Positions 42,630 to 54,905 of a stretch of 64,000 nt of DNA are shown one piece after another. The position numbers and the translations under genes are program-made. The notes beneath the pieces are model-generated. The model was not told the origin of the DNA. It did no database searches and saw only the letters and a program-made list of their open reading frames with translations. Positions within the stretch are counted from its first letter, which is position 1. Each line of letters opens with the position of its first letter. This stretch comes from Stomorhina lunata (lineage: Eukaryota > Arthropoda > Insecta > Diptera > Rhiniidae), in NCBI GenBank assembly GCA_933228675.1, contig OW121741.1, positions 53,673,186 through 53,737,185 on the forward strand, given 5' to 3'.

Positions 42630-45069
42630 AAAATATTTATCAAAAGAATTTCGAAGAATTAAACGTTGAATCTGCAATAAATCGGGGAGTAATGTAGGGT
42701 GTACTTTTATTTTACAAGTTACTTTTGTTGTTTTAATTTAAAATCTAGTTTTTAAGTTTTCTTTTATAATTACTAAAATTTTGATTTGAAAATTTTTGAT
42801 TATAAGATTAAATAAATTTGTTCAAGGCAGAAGACAATTTTCTCATAAAATTAAAATTATTTTAATATCCTATCACGTTTTTAGCACTTTTCGTAAATGA
42901 GATAAAAAAAGACTTAATTAAAGACTATTCGATTGACTTTGAAGAAATTTAAGACATGAGTTTGGTACTTTTTTAATTAAGGAGTTCAAAAAAAAATCGG
43001 TAATATTATACCTTCTTAACAAAAATTGAGTTAAGATCAGCAATAAAAATATCAGGACACGTATTTGGTATTTTTAAATTTGGCCGACTAGGGGAAAAAT
43101 GGAAACTTTTGTTTCGCTATATATTCAAAATCAAAATCGACAAGAACAAAATTTAAATTGGGTTAGCAATGAAGATTGGATCAGCTACGAAAATAAGGGA
43201 TGCGTATAAAGTTAGTGGGTATAACATTTTTTAAGATCAGTGCAGTTTAGCCGAACTAGACTTAAGCCATTAAATGTTAAAAATTAACTTTAACTCTGTA
43301 ATGAATAAAATTCACGATATGTAAAACATATTTTTATCTAGTGTAATGGGGGCTAGAGCAATATGCTGTAGATTGAGTGAAAACTACTTTATTTAAAATT
43401 GTATCAAACAAATTTTTAGTTGGCATCACTGCTCTTTAAAATGGTATGTAATTTGTCAGAATGAAAATTAATTTTTCTGTTTTTTGTGTTTTTTTTTTAT
43501 TCAAAGGGAGGGTTTCGTTAATACTTTCGGTATTTTAATACAGAAGCTTATTGTGTCTGTCATAAATTCTTGATATGACTATACGGCCGTGCATAAGTTT
43601 AAGTGCTCTATGCGCCAAAAATGCATTTTGAGAAAATAGATCTTGAAGTTTTAACGTAATTTTTCTAGATATACGATAGAATTTTGTGATTTTTACACCA
43701 TATATTTGATTTGATAATTCTGAAGAAATGTTTTCTTTATTTCTCGACGGTATATTTTCTAAAGGTAACAAAAATCATGTTTGCTCTGCACGCCACCTCA
43801 AACAAATATCAACGAAATAAAATTTTGTAAAAAAAATATGTATAGGTATATATTCATCTGAAAAACTCAAAAATGCCCAGTAAAAAATATATGGATTAAT
43901 CCATAATCGAGCAACAAAGGAGTAATGACTTGTTCATCCATTTGGAGTAATAAGCGAACTATCGAAACTTTTATTTTTTGTTTTGTTGTTTATGCCTCGC
44001 TTAATACTCCAAATGGATCAACGAGGGATTTTTTTCTTTGACATTTTTAGTTTTAAAAAGTGAAAGACGTGTTATTTAAAAACAAGCAAGGTACGGTTAT
44101 AGTAACAAATTGTCAAAATTTGGTTTCTAAGCGTCATTTAAGACGATTTGTTAAAAAAAACAAGTAAGAGTGGTAGATTCGGTAAAGCCCTTCACTAATG
44201 GTGTTCCAAAAGTAAAGTACAAAATCGTAAGAATATATTGATAATTATATGGTTTCTGATTACTGACTTAGTTGAGCCCCATACAAATACTTGATATGTA
44301 TATTAATTTTCTTTTGTTCATGCTAAATGTAATTCCTAGCAATATTTGGTTATACTATTATTATATGCCAAGTCTTTAAAATTAAGAGTCGGAAAAAGAA
44401 ATAGTTATGGACCCAAACATCTAGAATAGTTATGGACCCAAAGGTTAGGTTGGGCAGGTGGTTGATGTCTAAGGCAGCGTCACTTGGGTTCTAAAGTAGT
44501 TCCTTTGTGAAAGATAATGATTACTAGACTACAAGTAGAGAATGCTTATTTAAGCCAGCCAGTAGCTTCGATATGTGTTTATTTTACGAAAAGATGCTTC
44601 AAAATGTAGATGCCCTTAGAGCACATCGATTTGATGAAGATTAAGTATTCTGGCATGCAATCCAAAAACATAGTGCCCAGTGAGGGTTGTGTATTTAAAT
44701 TCGTACGAATTATCCAACTAGTAAAAGTTCTTAATTAGTTACGTAAAACTCTGAAGTTAGCGGACTGATTTATTTCAAAGCTTTAACAATGATTGTCAAT
44801 GTATACTTAGAAGCCTTAGAATTATAGGGTATACACTCTTAGTTTTAGATACATAAGTGAAATATATAGCCTTTTAATGGATAGATATCCGCTTTGTCGG
44901 AAAAGTTATTGCAGATTTACTTATTAATCTAAAGTTAGTTAACTAATTAAGATGAATACTTATCAATAATTGGGATGTATTGTTCTTTCGATCTGTCCGA
45001 TGGATGTGTGGAAAGTTTTGCTCTAGTTCTTTGTGCAATTATAATGTAATTTAATTTACCAGCATTAAA

Positions 45070-45962
45070 TAATAATATTTAATGAAGCTGAAACTGATGA
45101 GCATTGTCAAAGAAACTTAAAACAAGATATGCTAAATGTAAATAATTGGTTAAAAATGAATAAATTAAAACTAACGAAACTAAAACAAAAATAATGGAAA
45201 TAAATATAAACAGCGATATAAGCTTTGAAATTAATAACAAAATAATCGAAAAAGTAAAAAGTATGAAATATTTAGGGTCTATAATAGATAAAGACTTAAA
45301 TCTTAAAGAGCATGTTGAGTATATATGTAAGAAAATTGGAAAAAAGATTGGGTTTTTTAAAATGATAAGAAATAAAATCTCTACAATAACTGCAATAAAT
45401 ATATATAACACCATCATTAAGCCACATTTTGAGTTTGGTTCAACTATACTGTATACATGCTGCACAAATCTACAATTAGAGAGATTACAAAAACTACAGA
45501 ACAAGGCTATGAGGTCAATAATTCGATGCAATAGATATACATCCATACAACATATGTTGGACACTTTAAAATGGCTGAATATTAATCAGAGACTTCAACT
45601 AAATACATTTAAGTTTATTTATAAAATGAAAATGGGCAACGCACCAGAATACCTATTAGAACAACTAAGATATGTCAACGAATGCCAACCTTACAACCTA
45701 CGAAATGCAAATGATTTTAGGATACCTAGACCAACGAACAATACAATGAAGAGATGCCTCTTATATAAAGGACTACAACTATTTAATCAACTTCCTGTCA
45801 ATATAAAAAATGAAAGAAATATAAATATATTTAAAAGAAATTGTGTTCATTTTGTTAAAAATAATACTTTTCAGAGCAATTAAAAATTGTTTGATAATTT
45901 AATGTAATTTAGCCATTAAAAAGTATTTTAAATACTACTAAATAAATAATAATAATAAAAAA
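45070..45962 (+). pseudogene. LINE 2 3' tail in array unit 2
   Basis: 5'-truncated just after the RT catalytic box. Encodes NEAETDEHCQRNLKQ, then, after a small deletion and frameshift near 45170, a 229-residue block (45194-45883) with KYLGSIIDKDLNLKEHVEYI and FGSTILYTCCTNLQLERLQK. About 75% similar by eye to the C-terminal block at 12862-12146. Ends in an (AAT)n-like tail. The opposite-strand 161-codon frame is a shadow. Confidence 0.85.
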
Positions 45963-46688
45963 AGTTATTCCCTGTCGGGGTTATATGGGAGATTTCACTA
46001 AATGTGGACCGAGCTCGCCCATTTTCAATACCGAACATTTCAAGAGATAAGAAATACTTTTCTCAAATGTTTTCCCTCTAGAAAGTTTATTTTAGGCGAT
46101 AACAATATTGTCCAACGTCTTTATAATATTATAATTTGTCATTTATTAGCTACTAAGAGATTGCCTTAGGCGAAGTTATACGGGAGCAATTGTCAAACGT
46201 GAACGGATTTCTCCCAATTGCAATTAAAAAATTTATTTAATATGTAGGTTTTGAACGGATATCATGTACTTAGCTGCATTTTTGTACTTTCTAGGAAGAT
46301 TGATTATAATTTTATCAAATGTTATCATAATGTTCAAAAGTCAGACACAAAATTAAGATAAATGCAGTGTGTCTGTCTGCTAGAATCAGATTTGTGGAGC
46401 TCCTGAAAGGTATACCCACATTCATTTTATACAAAGTTTTAGGATATCGTCCCACCCTGAATTTCATCATTGTCGATCAAAACACCTGAAATATCGCTTA
46501 AACACTAAATTATATCTACCACAAATTACCAAATGCATCAGAATTTAGGTAATCCCCTGCTAAGTACGCTATTACATTTCATCAAAATAAACACATGAGA
46601 TATCGACAAAACAGGAGCTCCAAGATCTTGACTACAACAGGAAAAAAGACAGACAGGTATACGAACGGACAGACAGGTAGACGGACGG

Positions 46689-47076
46689 ACAATTCTGGTG
46701 CCCCTTACTGGCATTATGTATGTGCCTGGTCACATTAAGGATCTGGATAATTTCGTTATTGATGTTGGTACTGGCTACTATGTAGAGAAGAATCTTGATG
46801 GATCCAAAGATTATTTCAAGCGTCGCGTTGAATACGTCCAGGAACAAATTGAAAAAATCGAAAAGATTCAAATACAAAAAAGTCGCTTTCTGAATGCCGT
46901 GATAGGAGTAATGGAGATGAAACAATTGGCCGCTGTTAAACAAATGCAACAGCAACAAACCGCTTAAATAAACACACAATATCCACATCTAAAACACTGG
47001 ACTATTACACTAATTTATTATTCAATTCATAATACACTTTTAAAGAGTTTTTGTCGAAAAAATAATAAAATCAAAG
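46689..47076 (+). pseudogene. Pfdn5: Captured prefoldin subunit 5 fragment, copy 2 (open)
   Basis: 89-codon frame 46698-46967, identical to copy 1 except Ser to Gly in VPLTGIMYVPG. Same boundaries in the GGACGGAC microsatellite and the same UTR-like tail. Confidence 0.88.
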
Positions 47077-48457
47077 AAGGACGGACAGACATATCAATTA
47101 ACAAACGGACGGACGGACATAACAATAAGTAAACGGATGAACGGACATATCAATAAGTAAACGGATGGACGGACATAACAATAAGCAAACGGACGGACGG
47201 ACATATCAATAAGTAAACGGATGGACGGACATAACAATAAGTAAACGGACGGACGGACATAACAATAAGTAAACGGACGGACGGACATAGCAATATGTTG
47301 AAAACCCATTCCATCCGCAACACGCTGTCAAATTTCATCACAATCGGTCCATAAACACCTGAGATATCGCTGAAACAATACTTACAAAATGTAAACAAAA
47401 TTTCTTAGACACGTACTTTGGGGAATTTGCTGCACATCACAAGTAGTGTTTTGGCGATATCTCAGTTGTTTATGGGCCGCTTTTGATAAAATTTAATAAC
47501 GTGCTTGGCGGGAGAATTTCCTAAAATCTGATATAAAATATATGTATGTCCGTGCTAAAGGAGGATGATTTTTCCTATTTCTGCATTTCATTTTTTCAAC
47601 AAACATTCTCTAATGCGTACTTTGGGCAATTTGCAATGCATCAAATTTAGTGTTTTGGCGATATCTCAGTGGTTTATGGAGCGATTTTGATAAAATTTAC
47701 AGAGTGCTTTGTGGAACCATTTCAAACAATCTGATATATAATATATTATCACATGTACACCAGGAGTATCTTTTTTCTCTTGTTATTCAAAAGTATGTTT
47801 CAATCAAAAATTTTAAAATTTTCGTCTAATTTTTGGTATTTTTTTCAATATTTTCGGTGTTTATAAACCGATTTTAATGAAATTTAATAGCGTTCATTGC
47901 CTAAAATCTGATATATAATTTATGTAGGTCCATCCTCCAGGGGCTTCAGAAACTTGATTTCAACAGACAGACGGACATCCCTTAATCGATTCTCCTCCCG
48001 ATTCTGAGTCGATCGGTATAATTTTTATGGGGTCTACGATCACTAATAAAAAAGATTACAAACGGAATCACAAACTTATAATACCCTTTCACCTATTGGT
48101 GAAGGGTATAAAAATATTTATCAAAAGAATTTCGAAGAATTAAACGTTGAATCTGCAATAAATCGGGGAGTAATGTAGGGTGTACTTTTACTTTACAAGT
48201 TACTTTTGTTGTTTTAATTTAAAATCTAGTTTTTAAGTTTTCTTTTATAATTACTAAAATTTTGATTTGAAAATTTTTGATTATAAGATTAAATAAATTT
48301 GTTCAAGGCAGAAGACAATTTTCTCATAAAATTAAAATTATTTTAATATCCTATATCACGTTTTTAGCACTTTTCGTAAATGAGATAAAAATAGACTTAA
48401 TTAAAGACTATTCGATTGACTTTGAAGAAATTTAAGACATGAGTTTGGTACTTTTTT

Positions 48458-49967
48458 CAGGCACCGAAAATAACTGTTATTTTAAAATTTTTGATTAAAA
48501 AAATCAACCAGAAGGAGTTATCGTAGAACAAAACCAAAAATACCGTTTGGATGGTCTTGGTCAAAATATTTATAAGCTGAGATACTTTTTATTTTTTAAC
48601 TTTTATTTTAAAAATCAAAAATAAAAGTTATTTTTTAACTTTTATTTTAAAAATGAAAAATAACAATTATTTTATAACTTTTATTTTAAAAATCAAAAAT
48701 AAAAGTTATTTTTTAACTTTTATTTTAAAAATCAAAAATAAAAGTTATTTTTTGACTTTTAATTTTAAAATCGGAAATAAAAGTTACTTTTTAACTTTTA
48801 TTTTAAAAATCAAAAATAAAAGTTATTTTTTAACTTTTATTTTTTGAATCAGAAATAAAAGTTATTTCTTCCCTTTTTTAACGGTAATAAAGTTATTTTT
48901 AGATATCTGTCTATGTTATAGGGTGATAATTGCATACGGGTATGAAAAACCGTTTTTGTATCCAAAAATTAAGATTTTGTGCATGTTTTGAAAATTCCAA
49001 AAATAGAGTGTTGAGTGTACTCGACTGGACCTACCAGAAAAATTGTATAACATCCCAGAAACTTTTACTTAATCTTAGTTGTCTCACTGTGTTTTTAATT
49101 TCTTAAAACATAATTTTTGTATTATCAATGATTTCGTAATTTGATAATATTGAGTGATCTAAAATGTATTTGCAGATTTGTTAAAATTATTTCTTACTTG
49201 AAATTTTTCTCAATCGAAATTCAGTTTTATTTAAGTAGCTTTATAATTCCATCATTGTAGAACGTTTGTTGTATATAGGCAAAACACTTGGAGATTTTTT
49301 TCTTCAAGGATATTTTGCAGAAACCAATACAAATGATAAACTTACGATGATAAGCTAGTGCAAATAAAAGCATCTATTGGAAAAAATCGAAAGATACTTT
49401 TTAGATAAACCAATATTATAATATCCAAAAAATTACAAAAATTTGTAACTAAATATCTAGCTTTAAATAACATTTTCATTAAAATACTTACATGTTACTG
49501 ATTATAAATAAAATATTGAAATAAATAATGAATTCGCTTTATTCTGCATACAAACTTTAATATAGAGAAATAAATATATATGTAGCACTTACTAACATAC
49601 CCAAACAGTTTATTTTATTAAGCATGTTAATTTTAAAAAAATAACTTTTATTTTTGATTTTTAAAATAAAAGTTAAAAAATAATTGTTATTTTTGATTTT
49701 TTAAATGTAAGTTAAAAAATAATTGTTATTTTTGATTTTTAAAATATAAGTTAAAAAATAACTTTTATTTTTGTTTTTTAAAATAAAAGTTAAAAAATAA
49801 CTTTTATTTTTGATTTTAAGAATAAAAGTTAAGAAATAACTTTTACTTTTGATTTTTAAAATAAAATTTAAAAAATAACTTTTATTTTCGATTTTTTAAA
49901 TAAAAGTTAAAAAATAATTGTTATTTTTTGACTTTTTCGATAAAAGTCATAACTGTTACGGTCCCTG
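48458..49967. mobile_element. 1510-bp foldback hAT MITE with 8-bp TSD
   Basis: Ends are CAGGCACCG (left) and CAGGGACCG (right, read inward). The flanks are ACTTTTTT at 48450-48457 and 49968-49975. The empty site GGTACTTTTTTAATTAAGG is present in units 1 and 2. Each subterminal part (48590-48890 and 49635-49940) is a tandem array of about 39-bp units containing AAAATAAAAGTTATTTTTTA, inverted between the two sides. The middle has no coding capacity. Confidence 0.9.
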
Positions 49968-50569
49968 ACTTTTTTAATTAAGGAGTTCAAAAAAAAAAAA
50001 ATCGGTAATATTATACCTTCTTAACAAAAATTGAGTTAAGATCAGCAATAAAAATATCAGGACACGTATTTGGTATTTTTAAATTTGGCCGACTAGGGGA
50101 AAAATGGAAACTTTTGTTTCGCTATATATTCAAAATCAAAATCGACAAGAACAAAATTTAAATTGGGTTAGCAATGAAGATTGGATCAGCTACGAAAATA
50201 AGGGATGCGTATAAAGTTAGTGGGTATAACATTTTTTAAGATCGGTGCAGTTTAGCCGAACTAGACTTAAGCCATTAAATGTTAAAAATTAACTTTAACT
50301 CTGTAATGAATAAAATTCACGATATGTAAAACATATTTTTATCTAGTGTAATGGGGCTAGAGCAATATGCTGTAGATTGAGTGAAAACAGGACAACACTG
50401 GTGGAAACAAGATCATTTTTTTTGCGCAAAAATAAGAATCAAATTAATTTTCTTAATTTTTATTTATATTTTAATTTATATAAAATAAATAATAGCTCAG
50501 TTTGAGTTAATTATTAAAAAATTACTTCGAGATTTAATATAAGCAAAGTAATTCAATAAAAATTACTCT

Positions 50570-52005
50570 ATGAGTAATATTTCACTTGTGTCGGCTGAGC
50601 CGGCGCCATTTACTAACAAACTGCCACCAGATAAAAATAAAATAAACAACAACAACATTATTGGCGACCTTATGATGCAAAGTGGAATATTCACTCAGTT
50701 TGATACTGACGATATGGATACTGGATTCAGAAATGATGCAGATTTCCAAGAAATTAAATCCAAAAGACCAAGGAGAAGTGTGTTTGATGAAGCCGCCTCA
50801 CAGAAGAGCCCACCAAAGACAAATGTAGACATTGCCAATTTTGGGTCTACTGCTATATCACAAAATCGTTATGAACTACTAGGTAGTCTTAATATTGAAT
50901 TAAATGAGAGTGCCTCTTCGAGCAAAAATATCTCAAAAGAAACAATCACTAATAATATAAAAAATCCTCCTAGAAATACAAAGAAAAAATTCTGTCCTCC
51001 TATCATTCTGTATAATGTTAATGTAAAAAAACTAGTTGACCAGTTAAGTCATAGAACACCAAAGGTTGTATACAAGATTATTAACTCGTCAAAGAGCAAA
51101 AGCAAGCTATATTTTGAAAATCTGTCCGTGCACTTAGAAATGATGGAAATTCTAAGATCACAGAATATTAATTCGTATTCATTTACGCCGCCGGAATTAA
51201 AAAGAGTTTCAGTAATATTAAGAGGTATATATTATTTAACAGAAGTATCTGAAATTAAAACTGCCCTTGACGTGGAAATTCCTAATACAGTAGAAAAAGT
51301 TAATAAACTAGTCACAGAATTTTCTGCGAAGAATAATCACGACACAGGTTTATTTATTGTTACGTTAGCTCAAGGAAAAACATTAAATGATGTGAATAAG
51401 TTACGCTTTTTATTAAATCAATCGATTAGTTGGGAATCGCCAAAAGTAAAGAAAAGAGAGATTCAATGTTATAGATGTCAGTTATGGGGACATTCAGCCC
51501 GTAACTGTAATTCAAGTTTTAAATGCGTAAAATGCAATTTATCTCATGAACCCGGTTCTTGTAGTATAAAAAAGGGTGAGTCGGTTCCGATTTGTGTTAA
51601 TTGCAATGAAACTGGTCATGCTGCAAACTATAAAGGCTGCTCTGCCATAAGTCTTATATAAAAAATAAAAAGGAGTTGCTGGACAAGGCTAAGACTAGGA
51701 GAACAGAGGCTAGAGATAATGTAGAAAATGCTATTTTTAATAGTAATCGTGTTGTCAACAAGACTTCTTATGCAAGTCTTTTCCATTCAGATCAAGAAAG
51801 CCCATCTATCAATAACAAAAAGAAGTTGCCTCCTTTAGTGGAAGAATTTATTAAACTTGGTGAGTTATTTAGAGAACCTAAAAAAATTACATTAGAATCA
51901 AAAATTTTAAATTTTTTAAATTCATACAAATCAATGTCATTAGAAATGGCCAAAAACGAATATACAAGTTTATTAACTGAAGTACTTATTACATATGGCC
52001 CGTAA
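50570..52005 (+). pseudogene. Jockey ORF1 (gag-like, three CCHC knuckles), one frameshift
   Basis: 50570-51661 encodes 363 residues: a polar N-terminus, a central RNA-binding-like region (FCPPIILYNVNVKKLVDQL), then three CCHC-type zinc knuckles (CYRCQLWGHSARNC, CVKCNLSHEPGSC, CVNCNETGHAANYKGC). The frame is lost by a small indel near 51646; the next frame carries on with KSYIKNKKELLDKAKTRR to a stop at 52005. The product would coat LINE RNA in the cytoplasm and nucleus. The stop overlaps the ORF2 start by 11 nt. Confidence 0.88.
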
Positions 52006-54905
52006 TACCTTGAAATTTGTCACTTTTAACGTAAGATCATTAGTCGAAATAAGTAGGCGTATTGAATTAGTAAAAATTCTAAATTTCCACAAAATAGATA
52101 TCTGTTTTTTGCAAGAAACTCATTTTCGGAATAACTCTAGGCCTAATTTTGAAAATTATAACATAATTAGAGATTGTTCAAGCCAAGGCACTGCAATTTT
52201 AGTAAATAAAAATATAAAATTTACATCTATTAACGTAAATAATATACAATTTCCTAATTGTTTTGTAGAGATTGAATTATTTTTTGGATGTCGTGTAAAG
52301 AAATTACTCTTGGGTAGTTTTTACATTCCCTCAAACTTCCCCCGCAACGAATTAACGTCAAGTTTGGATGCTTTGAAACATGTCTCAAGATTGTACGATG
52401 GAACTTTAATCGGCGGTGATCTTAACTCAAGAAATACCAATTGGGGTGATTCTCTAAGTAATTTAAATGGTCAACATCTCTTTAACTGGTTAAACTACTC
52501 AGGGGAATGTTTAACACGGATATGTGATGTAAATCCATCTTTCCCAGGTGGTCCATCATTTTTAGATCACTTTCTTGTAAGTACAAGATTAGTAGACACA
52601 GTTAACACAAACTATCAGGTAAATTCCCTCCCCACTTTTTCTGACCATTATCCACTCAAATTGACTTTAAAATTTCAAGACTTTGAACTTCTTATGTCAC
52701 CGCCAATTTTTTTAAAATCATTTGATGAAATAAATTGGGATAATTTTCGTGATGATGTTCATTATATGGTATTAAATTTATGGCCTCCAGATTACAAAAA
52801 TTTATCTAATGACGAAATAGATAGTGTTATTTTACGATTTAATGATTGCATTAATGCTGAAGTTGATCGACACGCCAAAGTGGTAGAACTAAAAAATAAA
52901 AAATTTTTATTACCGGATAGTATAAAAAAACTTTACAAAATAAAATATTTGTGGCAAAAAAACCTCAAAAAAATTTTTCATAGAAATGGAAATAGAAGTT
53001 CCGATGAATATCGTTTGCTAAGTACACAAATTCAACTTCTTAAAACAATTATTAAAGAAAAAGTAGAAATATTTCAAGCCGATGAATTTAGCAAAAAGTT
53101 AGAAAAAATTAAGCCAGGTCCAAAAGCATTCAAAGAAGTGTTTAATATTATAGGAAACAAAAATTCTAAAGGTTTTTCAAAACTTTTAGTCGACAATCAC
53201 TTATTCCAGGATGACGCGGATAAAGTGGATCAGTTTAAAAACTATTTTTCAAATGTTTACAGTTTCGTTAATCCTGACAGAGCTGAAACAGCTAATGTTT
53301 CTAATAATGTTAACTCCTACCTTAATAATTGCCCTGAAACAATTTGTTCCTTTTCTCATTTTAATAAAGCTTCATTTCCTATGGCAAATAGCATTTTTAC
53401 AAATTTTTCTGAGGTTATTGAAATAACTAAAATAATAAACAACAAAAAATCTTCGGGACTAGATAATCTATCCAATTTCTTAATAAAAAAATTGCCACCA
53501 TCAGCTATAAAACTTCTAGTAATCATATTTAATAATTGCCTAAATAATAGATACTTTCCCAAGCTTTGGAAAGTTGCAAAAATTTTTCCTCTTATGAAGA
53601 AGCCAAATGACTTTCAAATTGATAATTCACGGCCAATCTCATTGCTTTCTAATATAGGCAAAATGTTTGAAAGAATAATTATGCTTAGGCTAGAAAATTC
53701 CAGCCCAAATTCCACCCATTCACCAATTCGGTTTTAAACGTGGTCACTCCTCCGTTGACGCTCTAGTTCATCTTCAAAACGATATTATTTGTAATTTAAG
53801 GGAAAAGAAATGTACCGTTGCGGTTTCGCTCGATATTGAAAAAGCTTTTGACCGAGCTTATCAATTCGGCATTCTTTTCAAACTCATTCGTATGGATTTC
53901 GATCCTAATATCATTAAACTTTTTTATAGCTATTTCCAAGAAAGGCAATTCTTTGTCCAGATCAATAACTCTAAATCTGATTTCGGATACATATATAGTG
54001 GTGTTCCACAAGGAGCTATTTTAGCACCCTTTTTGTATAGCATTCTGGTACATGATTTCCCACATGTTTATAATGGCTCAAATAGTATTCTCTACGCCGA
54101 TGACTCCCTAATATACGCACACGATAGTGACCCTCGTATTGCACTTAATAAAGTACGGAATCATCTAGTTCTAATTGACGAATACTATAAGAACTGGGGA
54201 ATAAAAATAAATCCACTGAAATAGGAAGCCATTTGTTTTCGTAATGCATCTGGAAAAGGTCCAAATAACGTTGTCAAACTAAGTAAAACATTGAATCTTT
54301 CTTTAAACGGCTTTAATATTCCCTTTAGAAATGAAATCAAGTACCTTGGAGTAACTTTAAATAAACTTTTTAAATTTAATCAACATGGCAGATTGGCCAA
54401 AAGTAAAGGATTACGAATCAAGGGTATGTTTTCCAGATTATTAGTAAACAAAAACCTTAGTCAAAAAACCAAGTTATTGATCTATAAAGTCTGCATCCGA
54501 TCAGCGGTCATTTATGGATTTCCAATTTGGTATACAATATCTCCAACTGTTATGAAAGAGTTGGAAGTCCTTGAAAGAAGTTGTTTGCGTCATTGCGTTA
54601 ATGCGAATTACGAAAATTATCATAAAAGATTTTCAAATACTTATATTTACAAAAAAGCTGATATTTTACCACTTTCCGTTTATACTCTTAGCTTGCTTAA
54701 TGCTTATATTAAACGTTTGGAATTTCATGACAACAGTTTGATGAGAAATGTTATTCTTAGTCAAACTGGTTATAACTGGTCTAACTGCACATATACCTCA
54801 CCAGTTGGAATTTTGGAACAAAACATAAATATCACGTCAAATTTAAACCGTTATTGTTTGCCAGAATTTTACCGTAATACAATTACAGGCTCTAACAGGG
54901 GCTGA
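51995..54905 (+). pseudogene. Jockey ORF2 (endonuclease and reverse transcriptase), one frameshift and one stop
   Basis: Starts at ATG 51995 overlapping ORF1. The EEP endonuclease has TFNVRSLVE, CFLQETHF, GGDLNSRNTNWGDS and SDHYPL. The RT begins SSGLDNLSNFLIKKLPP and SRPISLLSNIGKMFERII. Near 53710-53725 the frame shifts; it goes on with FGFKRGHSSVDALVH, VAVSLDIEKAFDRA, SGVPQGAILAPFLY and LYADDSLIYA. A TAG at 54222-54224 interrupts (...INPLK*EAICF), then the thumb and C-terminus run open to 54905. Undamaged length would be about 970 residues. Catalytic residues are intact, so the damage is recent. Confidence 0.9.

Larger units (their letters stand above)
42630..48110 (-). repeat. Array unit 2 (5481 bp)
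   Basis: Spacer 42630-44160 plus reverse family-D copy 44161-48110. Contains the LINE 2 tail at 45070-45962, an open prefoldin fragment at 46689, and the 28-bp minisatellite. Closest to unit 3 apart from unit 3's extra insertions. The 78-codon spacer frame is at 43771-43535. Confidence 0.9.
44161..48110 (-). mobile_element. Family D copy in unit 2
   Basis: Starts at CAAGTAAGAGTGG and ends with GGTGAAGGGTATA. Interrupted by the LINE 2 tail between GCATTAAA (45069) and GTTATTCCC (45964). Confidence 0.85.

Noticed and set aside
45079..45564. 161-codon minus-strand hydrophobic frame, also at 56929
   Set aside because: Antisense of the LINE 2 C-terminal coding block on the plus strand.
48653..48847. 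64-codon frame with repeated KIKNKSYFLTF
   Set aside because: Translation of the 39-bp subterminal repeat of the hAT MITE.
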